Source of the DNA: Synoicihabitans lomoniglobus
GTDB lineage: Bacteria; Verrucomicrobiota; Verrucomicrobiia; Opitutales; Opitutaceae
Length of the DNA: 64,000 nt
NCBI RefSeq assembly: GCF_029023725.1
Contig: NZ_CP119075.1
Coordinates: 1,421,501-1,485,500 of the forward strand
Direction: 5' to 3'
Both the position numbers and the translations under genes were made by a program. The notes under the pieces were generated by a model that worked only from the letters and a program-made list of their open reading frames with translations, did no database searches and was not told where the DNA came from. This document shows, one piece after another, positions 19,111 through 27,907 of the stretch. Position 1 is the stretch's first letter; the number at the start of each line of letters is the position of its first letter.

Positions 19111-19578
19111 ATGGCACTTGAATATAAGAAAAATCAGGTGTTGGATCGCGCTGTTATGGTGACTGACAAAATTAAAGAACTGCAGGCTTTGCAGGCCAAA
19201 GCCGCAGAATTACAAAAATCGATTGAAGTTGAACGCACGCAGGAGCTGGCCGCTCTGCCCGCGAAGTTCGGCTATGATCTTCCCGGCTTCCTCAAAGCGG
19301 TAAAAGCCGCGGCGGGGAGCAAGACCCGTGGCCGTAAGGCCAAGGCTAGTGCCGCTCCGTCTGGTAAACGGACCCGGACCAAGATTACTCCGGAACTTAA
19401 AGCAAAGGTTAAGGCTGCCGTGGAGGCAGGTAAGACCGGTTCCGCGATTGCCAGCGAATTTGGCATCTCTGTTCCCAGCGTGCAGAATATCAAGAAAGAG
19501 TTCGGTTTGGTGAAGGAACGCTCGGCGCCAACGCCCGCGGCAGCTCCGGCACCCGCCCCGGCTCCGACTGAATCGTAA
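19111..19578 (+). CDS. Coiled-coil/helix-turn-helix DNA-binding protein, possibly nucleoid-associated
   Basis: A 155-residue protein with an N-terminal helical coiled-coil (about residues 16-52), a short AKFGYDLPGFLKAVKAA segment, a Lys/Arg/Ala-rich linker like a histone tail (about 72-92) and a helix-turn-helix, SAIASEFGISVPSVQNIKKE, like those of Hin-type recombinases and transposase fragments. The tail is Pro/Ala-rich. The architecture suggests an oligomeric DNA-binding protein, H-NS-like in layout but not in sequence. Targets are unknown. It has its own promoter and terminator. Confidence 0.6.
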   Translation: MALEYKKNQVLDRAVMVTDKIKELQALQAKAAELQKSIEVERTQELAALPAKFGYDLPGFLKAVKAAAGSKTRGRKAKASAAPSGKRTRTKITPELKAKVKAAVEAGKTGSAIASEFGISVPSVQNIKKEFGLVKERSAPTPAAAPAPAPAPTES

Positions 19579-19601
19579 GAACTGATTTTTCCGGCAATTT
19601 C

Positions 19602-19637
19602 CGCCCCGTCAGGATTTTCCTGCCGGGGCGTTTTGTT
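19602..19637 (+). terminator. Rho-independent terminator after the 19111 gene
   Basis: Stem CGCCCCG at 19602-19608 pairs with CGGGGCG at 19624-19630, continued by CAGGA/TCCTG after one mismatch, followed by TTTTGTTT. Confidence 0.85.
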
Positions 19638-19677
19638 TCCGCTTGCCCGTGGTCAACCGACGGATCGGCATGGAGCG

Positions 19678-20601
19678 ATGAGGTCGAATCCGTCCCATTA
19701 TATTCAGGCCAATACGAACGGTAGGCTCCATGATGCGACCCAACCGTCGTTGTCGCCCCTCAATCGCGGCTATCTATACGGTGATGCCATCTACGAGGTG
19801 TGGCGCTCCTATCACGGCGTCATATTCGCATGGCAAGAGCATGGGGCCCGACTCGTCGCGTCCGCGAAAGCTTTGGGTATGGCGATTGGCTGGAGCCCCA
19901 CAGAACTCTTGACGGAGGTGAAGCGAACGGTCGCCGCGTTTCGCGATCATGAGAACTTCCGAGGCGAAGTTTACATCCGACTACAGATTTCGCGCGGCGA
20001 TGGAGCGGTTGGTTTGGCCACCGCTTTGGCGGACGAACCGGGTTTCATTATTTTGGTTCAGCCGGTGCCGTTGATGTCTCCCGAAAAATTGGAGCAGGGA
20101 CTGAATTTACATATCGCGAAACAACTGCGAAGGAATGCCCCTGATACACTCAATCCGGCGTGGAAAACGGGAAACTATCTCAACAATCTCCTTTGTCTTC
20201 GTGAGGCGAGGGAAAGTGGTGCTGATGACGCGGTGATTCTCAATCAGGCCACCGCGATCACCGAAGCCTCGACCAGCAATATTGGGTTTATTGTCGGTGG
20301 TAAATTTATCACGCCCCCGCTTTCGGCCGGAATTCTGGCCGGAATCACCCGGCGTTTCATCATTGATCGCGTCGCCGCATCGGCGGGTTTGTCGGTGGAA
20401 GAACGGACCGTGAGGCCGGCGGATCTGGCGACGATAGAGGAGGCCTTGTTGCTCTCGACCACCAAGGATGTTCAACCGGTCGCGAGGATCGACGAACACA
20501 CTTTCGCGGTCGGTCCCGACACGGCGACGCGCCGCCTCAAAGCCGCGTTTGCCGCGTTCGCACACCAGCACAGCGACGCTCACCCTGAGCTCAGTGTTTG
20601 A
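19678..20601 (+). CDS. Aminotransferase class IV (D-amino acid/branched-chain type)
   Basis: A 307-residue fold-type IV PLP enzyme. It has the N-terminal PLNRGYLYGDAIYEVWRSY block, the PLP-lysine in NPAWKTGNYLNNLL, and EASTSNIGFIVGGKFITPPLSAGILAGITR, the phosphate-binding segment shared by D-amino acid transaminases, IlvE and aminodeoxychorismate lyase. Which of these activities applies cannot be decided from sequence. The ATG at 19678 has GGAG just upstream and excludes codons overlapping the preceding terminator. Confidence 0.88.
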   Translation: MRSNPSHYIQANTNGRLHDATQPSLSPLNRGYLYGDAIYEVWRSYHGVIFAWQEHGARLVASAKALGMAIGWSPTELLTEVKRTVAAFRDHENFRGEVYIRLQISRGDGAVGLATALADEPGFIILVQPVPLMSPEKLEQGLNLHIAKQLRRNAPDTLNPAWKTGNYLNNLLCLREARESGADDAVILNQATAITEASTSNIGFIVGGKFITPPLSAGILAGITRRFIIDRVAASAGLSVEERTVRPADLATIEEALLLSTTKDVQPVARIDEHTFAVGPDTATRRLKAAFAAFAHQHSDAHPELSV

Positions 20602-20617
20602 GTCCAGCTGATCCGCG

Positions 20618-21760
20618 TCAGTATCTCAACATGCCGGGTTCGATGGTCGTGGCCCAGGCATCGATACCTCCGGCGACGTTGGTCACGGCGGTGAAACCTT
20701 GGGCGCGCAAATACTCTGTCACCCGCATGCTGCGCCCCCCGTGGTGGCACATAATCAGGAGGTGTTGATCGCGGGGCAGCTCGCCGACATTTTCGGGAAT
20801 CTGGCGCATCGGGATTTGATCGGCGCCGCTCACACTGCATATCGCGAATTCGTGCGGTTCACGCACATCGATCATACGCGCGGGGCGATCATTCGCCTCC
20901 AGCAGGGCCTGGGCTTCGGCGACGGAAACTTCGAGAGGATAGTCGGTATCGGACATAGAGAGGGAATCGGAAGCGGCTTCGCAGGTTTCGGCCGTGAGCG
21001 TGGTTTTCCCGGCGCATCCGGGACAATCATCGACCGCCGGGAAGGGCAGAGTGTTAACCGCCGGGCCCAGGGCATCGTAGACCATGAGTCGGCCGAGCAA
21101 CGGTTCTCCACAGCCCGTGATCAGCTTGATCGCTTCAAGCGCCTGCCAACTGCCGATCACGCCGCACAGCGCGCCGAGGACGCCGACCTCCCCGCAACCC
21201 GGGACGCTGCCCGAGGGCGGTGGCTCCGGAAATAAACAGCGGTAGCAAGGGCCACCCAAATGGGGCGCGAACACCGTGACCTGGCCCTCGAAGCGATATA
21301 CGCTGCCAAATACCAACGGTCGTCGTGCTCGCGCGGCAGCATCGTTGTTGAGATAACGCGCCCCGAAATTATCGGTTCCGTCGACGATGACGTCATACGC
21401 CTCGAACAACGCGTTGACGTTGTCCGGGGTGACGCCTTCCGGGTGTGGGCAAATCTCGATATGGGGATTGGTTTCCCGCAGGCGGTGCGCGGCGGACGTC
21501 ACCTTGGGTTGCCCGATCGTGGCGTCCCGGTGCAGCAATTGCCGGTGAAGGTTCGAGGCTTCGACCTGGTCAAAATCCGCGATGCCGATGGTGCCGACTC
21601 CGGCAGCGGCGAGATACAGTGCCGCCGGACTCCCCAAGCCACCGGCTCCGATGATAAGCACGCGGGCGGCCTTGAGTTTGGTCTGCCCCTCGACGCCGAT
21701 TTCCGGCAACAGCACATGGCGGCTGTAGCGGGCGAGTTCGACTGGGTTGAGCGGTTGCAT
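20618..21760 (-). CDS. ThiF/MoeB-type adenylyltransferase fused to a rhodanese domain
   Basis: A 380-residue two-domain protein. Residues about 1-255 are an E1-like ATP-dependent adenylyltransferase with GAGGLGSPAALYLAAAGVG, DFDQVEASNLHRQ and paired CxxC zinc ligands (PCYRC, CPGCAG). Residues about 280-380 are a rhodanese domain with the active-site Cys in IMCHHGGRS. This MoeBR/MOCS3-like fusion activates the C-terminal Gly-Gly of a ThiS/MoaD-type sulfur carrier and thiocarboxylates it. The carrier is not in the window. I start at the inner ATG at 21760, matching the family start. Confidence 0.9.
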   Translation of the reverse strand: MQPLNPVELARYSRHVLLPEIGVEGQTKLKAARVLIIGAGGLGSPAALYLAAAGVGTIGIADFDQVEASNLHRQLLHRDATIGQPKVTSAAHRLRETNPHIEICPHPEGVTPDNVNALFEAYDVIVDGTDNFGARYLNNDAAARARRPLVFGSVYRFEGQVTVFAPHLGGPCYRCLFPEPPPSGSVPGCGEVGVLGALCGVIGSWQALEAIKLITGCGEPLLGRLMVYDALGPAVNTLPFPAVDDCPGCAGKTTLTAETCEAASDSLSMSDTDYPLEVSVAEAQALLEANDRPARMIDVREPHEFAICSVSGADQIPMRQIPENVGELPRDQHLLIMCHHGGRSMRVTEYLRAQGFTAVTNVAGGIDAWATTIEPGMLRY

Positions 21761-21844
21761 CGGCGGCCGAAACAGAGAAGCGTTACGGAATTGCCGCAAA
21801 CGATAAATTGATCCGGCACAACTCTAGCTATTCATTCAGTTCAT

Positions 21845-22933
21845 ATGGGAAATCCTTACATCGTCATTATCGCCGGAGGCAAAGGAGAGCGTTTCTGGCC
21901 GCAAAGCCGGGCGGAGCGTCCGAAACATTTGTTGCCCGTGGTCGGCGACAAGCCGTTGCTCACGCAGACCGTCGAGCGCGTGCTGCCCATCGTGCCGAAG
22001 GAAAACATCTTTGTGATCACGAGCGCCGTGCAGGAGAAGGGCGTGCGTGCCGTGTGCAAGGACTTGCCCAAGGAAAACGTCATTGCGGAGCCCGTGGGGC
22101 GCGACACCGCCGCCGCCGTGGGCCTCGCCGCCGCGATTGTCGGTGCGCGTGATCCCAACGGCGTGTTTGCCGTGCTCCCGGCTGATCACGTCATTCACAA
22201 TGGTAAAAAATATCAGGCCGATCTGAAAGTGGCATTTGCGGCCGCGAAGAAGTCGCCGGTCATGGTCACCATTGGTATCACGCCGACCGAACCCGCCACC
22301 GGTTTTGGTTACGTGCAGCGCGGCAAGACGCCGCAAAAGGTGGGCCGTCGGGAAATTTTCGAGGTGAAGCGCTTTGTCGAAAAGCCGGACCTCAAGACCG
22401 CCAAGCGTTATCTTAAATCCGGCGACTACTTCTGGAACGCCGGGATGTTTGTATGGAGTGTGGGCGTGGTCGAAAGCGCGATCGCCGAGTTCGCGCCGAA
22501 GCTCGATGCCGGCCTGCAGCCGATTCGCGCGGCGTTGGCCAAGGGCCGCAAACTCACCCCGGTGCTCAAAAAAGTTTACCCGACCTTGGAAAAGATATCG
22601 GTCGACTACGCGTTGCTGGAGAAATCGACCAACGTCGTGGTGCTGCCGTCGACGTTCGATTGGGACGACGTCGGCGCGTGGCCGGCGGTGGCGCGTCACT
22701 TCAAACCGGATACGGCCGGCAACGTCATGCGCGGCGCCACCATGGTCGAGCAGGGCGCGGGTAACATTGTCTTCAGCGAGGGTAGCCACTTGGTCACGGT
22801 GGTGGGCGTCGATGACCTGATCGTCGTGCACACCCCGGAAGCGACCCTGGTCTGCCCCAAGGACAAGGCACAGGAAATCAAGGCCCTGCTCAAGCGCGTC
22901 AACGCGTTGCCCGACGCCAAACGCTTCACCTGA
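21845..22933 (+). CDS. manC: Mannose-1-phosphate guanylyltransferase
   Basis: A 362-residue nucleotidyltransferase making GDP-mannose from mannose-1-phosphate and GTP. It has the signature AGGKGERFWPQSRAERPKHL (residues about 10-29), FVEKPD for sugar binding, the SGDYFWNAGMFVWS block and SVDYALLEKS. The PMI domain found in longer bifunctional enzymes is absent. Its product is the substrate of the Gmd homologue at 40 kb, so the two likely act in one GDP-sugar route. Start ATG at 21845. Confidence 0.93.
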   Translation: MGNPYIVIIAGGKGERFWPQSRAERPKHLLPVVGDKPLLTQTVERVLPIVPKENIFVITSAVQEKGVRAVCKDLPKENVIAEPVGRDTAAAVGLAAAIVGARDPNGVFAVLPADHVIHNGKKYQADLKVAFAAAKKSPVMVTIGITPTEPATGFGYVQRGKTPQKVGRREIFEVKRFVEKPDLKTAKRYLKSGDYFWNAGMFVWSVGVVESAIAEFAPKLDAGLQPIRAALAKGRKLTPVLKKVYPTLEKISVDYALLEKSTNVVVLPSTFDWDDVGAWPAVARHFKPDTAGNVMRGATMVEQGAGNIVFSEGSHLVTVVGVDDLIVVHTPEATLVCPKDKAQEIKALLKRVNALPDAKRFT

Positions 22934-22962
22934 GCGGTGGATTTGCGTCGTCTGTTGTGGCC

Positions 22963-23397
22963 ATGCGTTTTCTCGGCATCGATCCCGGCACCAAGCGGCT
23001 GGGGCTCGCGACGGGCGACGACATGGGCCTCGCTTCGCCGTTGCCTGCGCTCACGCAGGCCACGGCGAATGAGCGTTGGGCGGCGTTGCTGATCGAAATT
23101 CGGCAGCGGCGCGTGACGGAGTTGGTGCTGGGTTACCCGTTGAACATGGATGACTCCGTGGGCCCGAAGGCCCGGGAATCCGAGGCTTTCGCCGTGCGTT
23201 TGCGCGAGGCGACGGGATTGCCGGTGCATCTGGTCGACGAACGGCTCACTTCGCACGTGGCCGAGTCCTCATTGCCGAAACATAAACTGCGCGAGATGCG
23301 GGCGAGTGGCGTGATTGATTCCCGCGCGGCCGCGATCATTCTGCAGGACTATTTGGACCAACGTTTCCCGCCCATGCTGATGGAGGAGCCGGAGTGA
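22963..23397 (+). CDS. ruvX: Holliday junction resolvase-like RuvX/YqgF
   Basis: A 144-residue RNase H-fold protein with FLGIDPGTKRLGLA at the N-terminus carrying the first catalytic Asp, ELVLGYPLNMD, VHLVDERLTS and the C-terminal DSRAAAIILQDYLD. YqgF/RuvX proteins process pre-16S rRNA ends in E. coli. An in-frame GTG two codons earlier is possible. The stop overlaps the start of truA (GTGA), which points to translational coupling. Confidence 0.92.
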   Translation: MRFLGIDPGTKRLGLATGDDMGLASPLPALTQATANERWAALLIEIRQRRVTELVLGYPLNMDDSVGPKARESEAFAVRLREATGLPVHLVDERLTSHVAESSLPKHKLREMRASGVIDSRAAAIILQDYLDQRFPPMLMEEPE

Positions 23398-24152
23398 GCA
23401 TGGTGCCGCCCACCCGGTGGCGGGGCGTGTGCGCGTATGATGGCACCGCATTTTCGGGGTGGCAGAGTCAATCCAACGGCAAGGGGGTGCAGGATGTGAT
23501 CGAAGCGCGCCTGGCGGAAATTTTGAAAACGCCAGTGCGTTTGCACGGTAGCGGTCGCACGGACGCCGGCGTGCACGCCCTCGGCCAAGTCTTTCATTTC
23601 GACGCGGCGTGGCGGCATGGGCCCGATCGATTGCGCGCGGCGTTGCGGGCCGGCTTGCCCCCGACGATTCAAATCAAGTCCGCGTCAGTGGTCGCGGCAG
23701 ACTTCCACGCTCGGTTCAGTGCGATCGGAAAACGCTATTCATTTCGAATTTTCGAAGGCGATGCTGATCCGTTTCTGCGACCGTTTGTCTGGAGCCTGGA
23801 GCGGCCGCGTCGGCTCGATGGCGGAGCTATGAAAGAAGCGGCGGCGGTCTTGCGCGGTCGGCACAATTTTCTGCCCTTCGCGGCCGACAACGGCACCGAG
23901 TTGGAAGATCCCGTGCGGGATTTGCGTCGACTCGATATCACAGCGCGGGGGCGGCACCTCAAACTGGTCTTCGAAGCCAACGGGTTTCTCTATAAAATGG
24001 TGCGTAGTCTCACCGGGGCGCTCGTGGCCGTGGGCGAGGGTCGATTGACGGTGGCGGATATCTCGCGGCTCGTGGAAAGTGGAGCGCCTCGGACGGCCGA
24101 AGTGGAAACGGCACCGCCGCAGGGACTGTTCTTGGAAAAAGTGTTTTACTGA
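23394..24152 (+). CDS. truA: tRNA pseudouridine(38-40) synthase
   Basis: A 252-residue pseudouridine synthase acting on the anticodon arm of many tRNAs. The catalytic Asp is in GSGRTDAGVHALGQ near residue 59. The blocks RFSAIGKRYSFRIFEG, GRHNFLPFA and NGFLYKMVRSLTGALVAVGEGR follow TruA order. The GTG at 23394 overlaps the ruvX stop by four bases and has GGAGG upstream; the ATG two codons later is the alternative start. Confidence 0.92.
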   Translation: MSMVPPTRWRGVCAYDGTAFSGWQSQSNGKGVQDVIEARLAEILKTPVRLHGSGRTDAGVHALGQVFHFDAAWRHGPDRLRAALRAGLPPTIQIKSASVVAADFHARFSAIGKRYSFRIFEGDADPFLRPFVWSLERPRRLDGGAMKEAAAVLRGRHNFLPFAADNGTELEDPVRDLRRLDITARGRHLKLVFEANGFLYKMVRSLTGALVAVGEGRLTVADISRLVESGAPRTAEVETAPPQGLFLEKVFY

Positions 24153-24165
24153 GCCAGCTTGAGCC

Positions 24166-24903
24166 ATGTTTCCGGCGATCAGCTCCTCGACCCGCGCGAT
24201 GCGCGATCTGCTGTTTCCGCCGGTTTGCTTGGAATGTGGAGGTTTGTGTGAAGACGACAGCCCGTTGCGACATGTGTGCGGACGATGCTCGCCGCTGATC
24301 CGACGGGTGCGCTCTCCGCATTGTGAGTCGTGCGGTCATCCGTTTTTCGGGAAAGTTGAAGGCGAGCGACTTTGTCCACACTGCGAGGGTCTCAAACCGG
24401 TGTTTAGCCGCGCCAAGACCATGACGCTGTTCAAAGGGCCGGCGCGGGAGCTCGTGCTCTCGCTCAAATATCGCAACGGTCTCTTTGTGCTCGAAGACAT
24501 GAAGGTGCTGATGCGGGGGAATCCGGCAATTTCGGAGTTTATCGCGGACGCGACTTTAGTGCCGGTTCCTCTCCACCCGCGTAAACGCCGGGAGCGGGGA
24601 TTCAACCAATCGGAGCTCTTGGCTGAGGCGCTGGCGGAGGTCGTTGAGGGGGCTGCGTCCGTTGCCAATCTCTTGCAACGTGTGTTGGATATTGAATCTC
24701 AAACCACCTTTGATCGTCGCACCCGCCGCCGACGGATGAAAAATGCCTTTGCAGCCCGGAAAGGCGCCGCCATAACCGCCGGACAACGTTATGTTTTGGT
24801 CGATGATGTCTTTACCACCGGTTCCACCCTCAATGCCTGCGCCCATGCCATGCGCCGGGCGGGAGCGTTGAATTTGGACGTCATTACGTTCGCTCACGGT
24901 TAA
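24166..24903 (+). CDS. ComF family amidophosphoribosyltransferase-like protein
   Basis: A 245-residue protein with an N-terminal zinc-ribbon region (CLECGG, CGRC, CESCG, CPHC) and a C-terminal phosphoribosyltransferase fold whose PRPP loop is VLVDDVFTTGSTL. The RERGFNQSELLAEALA block is typical of ComF, which in naturally competent bacteria assists uptake of single-stranded DNA. No other competence genes are present here, so the role is inferred from the family only. It lies 13 bases after truA. Confidence 0.88.
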   Translation: MFPAISSSTRAMRDLLFPPVCLECGGLCEDDSPLRHVCGRCSPLIRRVRSPHCESCGHPFFGKVEGERLCPHCEGLKPVFSRAKTMTLFKGPARELVLSLKYRNGLFVLEDMKVLMRGNPAISEFIADATLVPVPLHPRKRRERGFNQSELLAEALAEVVEGAASVANLLQRVLDIESQTTFDRRTRRRRMKNAFAARKGAAITAGQRYVLVDDVFTTGSTLNACAHAMRRAGALNLDVITFAHG

Positions 24904-24930
24904 GAATTATCGTTCCGTCCCGCGCTGCCC

Positions 24931-25827
24931 ATGTCGCTTTTCAACAAGCCGAAGTATTCCACCGTTGTCCCGAAGAAGAAGGACATCCCCAAGGGACTCT
25001 GGACCAAGTGTCCGATCTCGGGTGAAATCGTGTTCAACAAAGAGCTCGAAGCCAACCAGATGGTGGTGCCCAAGAGCGGTTACCATTTTCCGATCGGCGC
25101 GCGCCAGCGCATCGCGGGACTGCTCGATGAGGGCAGCTTTGTGGAAATCGACGCCGGCGTAACTTCGGCCGACCCGCTCGAGTTCGTCGACTCCAAGCCT
25201 TATCCGGAACGCATCGCAAAATATTCGGCCGACAGTGGTTTGCCCGAAGCGGTCATCAGCGGCTCGGGCAAAATCTACAACATCCCGGTGACGATCGCGG
25301 TGATGGACTTCCGTTTCTGTGGTGGGGCGATGGGCTCCGCCGCCGGGGAAAAAATCACTCGTGCGATTGAAAAGGCCCGGGCCGACAAGACGCCGTGTCT
25401 GATTTTCTGTGCGTCGGGCGGTGCGCGCATGCAGGAAGGTATTTTCTCGCTGATGCAGATGGCGAAAACCAGTGCGGCGCTCGGTCGCCTGAGCGAAGCC
25501 AAGTTGCCGTATATCTCGGTGTTAACGCACCCGACCATGGGCGGCGTGACCGCCAGTTTTGCGGTGTTGGGCGATGTGAATATTGCCGAGCCCGGCGCAT
25601 TGATTGGTTTTGCCGGGGCGCGAGTCATTAAAGAGACGACGAAGCAGACGCTGCCGCCGGGCTTTCAGACGGCGGAGTTTCTGCTGCAAAAGGGGCTGCT
25701 CGATCAGATCGTCGGTCGCTTGGAAATGCGGGACCGTTTGCGCGATATCCTGTCGGCGTTGTTCGTGAAAAAACCGGTGGAAATCGCGGCGGCCGATGCT
25801 GCCGCCGCCGAGGCGGCGGGTCGTTGA
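24931..25827 (+). CDS. accD: Acetyl-CoA carboxylase carboxyltransferase beta subunit
   Basis: A 298-residue subunit that with AccA transfers carboxyl from biotin to acetyl-CoA in the first step of fatty acid synthesis. The crotonase-like core is clear ([18 protein letters not shown] region, [37 protein letters not shown]). The N-terminal zinc ribbon is altered: the four positions that are Cys27, 30, 46 and 49 in E. coli are Cys27, Ser30, Val46 and Ser49 here, so zinc binding is probably lost. It is followed by folC, a common order. Confidence 0.93.
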   Translation: MSLFNKPKYSTVVPKKKDIPKGLWTKCPISGEIVFNKELEANQMVVPKSGYHFPIGARQRIAGLLDEGSFVEIDAGVTSADPLEFVDSKPYPERIAKYSADSGLPEAVISGSGKIYNIPVTIAVMDFRFCGGAMGSAAGEKITRAIEKARADKTPCLIFCASGGARMQEGIFSLMQMAKTSAALGRLSEAKLPYISVLTHPTMGGVTASFAVLGDVNIAEPGALIGFAGARVIKETTKQTLPPGFQTAEFLLQKGLLDQIVGRLEMRDRLRDILSALFVKKPVEIAAADAAAAEAAGR

Positions 25828-25886
25828 GCCTTTGCCCTGACCGGCTGAAGGCGTCGAACTGATCTCCCCTCCGAATCACCTATACC

Positions 25887-27194
25887 ATGGATCGCTTGAA
25901 CGGGCTGGATACTTACCCGGCGGTGCAGGATTACCTCTTCAGCCTCAAGGCCAAGGGAGTGAAGTTTGGCATCGATCGCATGCAGGTGTTGGCGGCCGAA
26001 ATCGGCCACCCCGAGCGAGCCGTGCCGATCATCCATTTGGCGGGCACCAACGGCAAAGGCTCCACTGCCGCGATGCTCGATGCGATTTTACGAGCATCGG
26101 GCCAACGCGTCGGGCTCTACACTTCGCCGCATCTGGTTCGTCTCGGCGAACGCGTGCAGGTGGACCGGGAGATTCTCACCGAGGCCGAAATCATGGCTTT
26201 TACGCGCCAGTTAATCCCGGTCGCGGACCGCTTGGGGACGCGAGGCGAAGACGATCATCCGAGTTTTTTCGAGTTCATGACCGCGATGGCGTTCATGCAG
26301 TTTGCTCGTCGGGAGTGCGACATTGCGGTGGCGGAGGTCGGGCTCGGGGGCGAACTCGATGCGACTAATATCGTGCAACCGATCGTGACCGCGATCACCT
26401 CGATCGGATTCGATCATTGCGAAATCCTCGGCCACACTCACGCCGAAATTGCCCGAGCCAAAGCCGGAATCATCAAGCCCGGCGTCCCGGTCGTCATCGG
26501 ACGCATGCCGGCCGAGGCTGAGGCGGTGGTGCGGGCGCGAGCCGTGGCGCTGGATTGCCCCATCCATTCGGTGCGCGAAACGTTTGAATCGCCCGGCGCG
26601 AGCTACCCGGAAACTGCGTTGGAGGGCGATTGCCAACGTTGGAACGCCGGCACCGCGACGCTCGTTGCGCGCGCGCTACCGGCGAGTTTTGGCGTGAGTA
26701 AAAACACCATCACGACCGGTTTGGCGGCCGCGCAATGGCCGGCGCGCTGGCAACGGATCCCGTGGGGGGACAACACCCTCATCATTGATGCGTCCCACAA
26801 TCCGGAAGGGGCGGAAAGCTTGGCGCGGAACCTGGTGCGCTTGATCGCGGAGATCGGTGAAAAGCCGACGATTGTGGTCGGAGCGTTGGGCGTCGCTCGA
26901 GCCGGTGCGTTGATGTCGGTCATTTCCCAATATGCGGCGGAGATCCACCTCGTCGTGCCGAACCAGGCGCGCTCCTGTTCACACGCCGCGCTGCGTGAGC
27001 TCATTCCGGGGGATTTTACCGGCGAAGTATTTGACGACGACGTGGCGACCTTGTTCAGCGCCCATGGCATGCGCCAAGCGCGTCGCTCGGGACGGTCCAT
27101 GGTGGTGACAGGTTCGATCTACCTGGCAGGCGAAGTCATGGCTCAGCTCAACCCCGAAACGGGTCCGGGCGAGGGTCGCCTGCAGGATTTTTAG
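25887..27194 (+). CDS. folC: Bifunctional folylpolyglutamate/dihydrofolate synthase
   Basis: A 435-residue Mur-ligase-family enzyme that adds glutamate to folates. The P-loop GTNGKGS is at residues 53-59, preceded by GIDRMQVL and followed by YTSPHLVRLGERVQVD, VAEVGLGGELDATN and IIDASHNPEGAESLARNL. All core motifs are intact and the length is normal. The accD-folC order suggests co-transcription. It converges on the DUF5069 gene. Confidence 0.92.
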   Translation: MDRLNGLDTYPAVQDYLFSLKAKGVKFGIDRMQVLAAEIGHPERAVPIIHLAGTNGKGSTAAMLDAILRASGQRVGLYTSPHLVRLGERVQVDREILTEAEIMAFTRQLIPVADRLGTRGEDDHPSFFEFMTAMAFMQFARRECDIAVAEVGLGGELDATNIVQPIVTAITSIGFDHCEILGHTHAEIARAKAGIIKPGVPVVIGRMPAEAEAVVRARAVALDCPIHSVRETFESPGASYPETALEGDCQRWNAGTATLVARALPASFGVSKNTITTGLAAAQWPARWQRIPWGDNTLIIDASHNPEGAESLARNLVRLIAEIGEKPTIVVGALGVARAGALMSVISQYAAEIHLVVPNQARSCSHAALRELIPGDFTGEVFDDDVATLFSAHGMRQARRSGRSMVVTGSIYLAGEVMAQLNPETGPGEGRLQDF

Positions 27195-27247
27195 GGGAAA
27201 TGTCGGGCGGTTTCGCCGAAACCGCCGAACGCGCCCCCCCGTTTCGT

Positions 27248-27727
27248 TTAAGACTTCCGCCCCTCGTCGTATTCGAAGACCTCGATCATGGTCTTCACCT
27301 CAGCTCGATCCTGCAGGCCGGCTTCGGCTTTGCGGAACGCGAACCGCTTCGCCAATTCGTCATTCCATCCGACTTTGGAAATGAAGGCATTCCATACGCG
27401 GACATCGATCGGCCGCAGAGTTCGACCACTGGTGGACTGCACCCACGCGAGAATTTCGTCGTCGGAACCTCCTTTGAGGGCGCGTTCACGAAGGTCGGCG
27501 TAGTCGATTCCGAGAAAATCGCAGATCCAGTCATCCATGCCCTTGCCGAGGTTTTCATGAAAGTCCTCGCGCAATTGGCCGGCGGCAAACAGCCGGATTT
27601 TGCTCAACATGCGGGCGAAGTAGCGAACGCCCTGGGTTTCAACGTAGGCGCTGGCTGGTGGCTGGGTCGGAGTCATTACCGGACGCAAACCGACTTTTCG
27701 ATCCACGCAAGTGCCCGATGCGCTCAC
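27248..27727 (-). CDS. DUF5069 domain-containing protein
   Basis: A 159-residue soluble protein. The segments LRPVMTPTQPPASAY, YFARMLSKIRLFAAGQL, FLGIDYADLRERAL and the C-terminal AFRKAEAGLQDRAEVKTMIEV match the uncharacterised DUF5069 family common in Verrucomicrobia and Planctomycetes. No catalytic motif is evident and no function is known. It is convergent with folC and divergent from the porin operon. Confidence 0.75.
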   Translation of the reverse strand: MSASGTCVDRKVGLRPVMTPTQPPASAYVETQGVRYFARMLSKIRLFAAGQLREDFHENLGKGMDDWICDFLGIDYADLRERALKGGSDDEILAWVQSTSGRTLRPIDVRVWNAFISKVGWNDELAKRFAFRKAEAGLQDRAEVKTMIEVFEYDEGRKS

Positions 27728-27907
27728 GGGTAAATTTACGCTTTTGGACGTTCGATGGATAAGCAGAAACCTACCTAAACGTCTAAACAGGAGTAGAATA
27801 AGTTGAGAATGAATTGAGACGGAGACCGAGTCGCAAATATTATTTGACCCACCGGGTTGGGCTGTTGAAGGTCCGCTCTTTTAAGACTGAGAATCAATTT
27901 CATCTAA
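27728..27907 (+). promoter_or_regulatory. Leader region of the porin-flavin operon with a repeated 12-mer
   Basis: A 180-base gap containing two direct copies of TGAGAATNAATT, at 27804-27815 and 27888-27899, the second eight bases before the porin ATG. They are spaced 84 bases apart and could be regulator sites; the GAGAAT core is reminiscent of iron-box half sites but I cannot confirm that. Confidence 0.35.
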
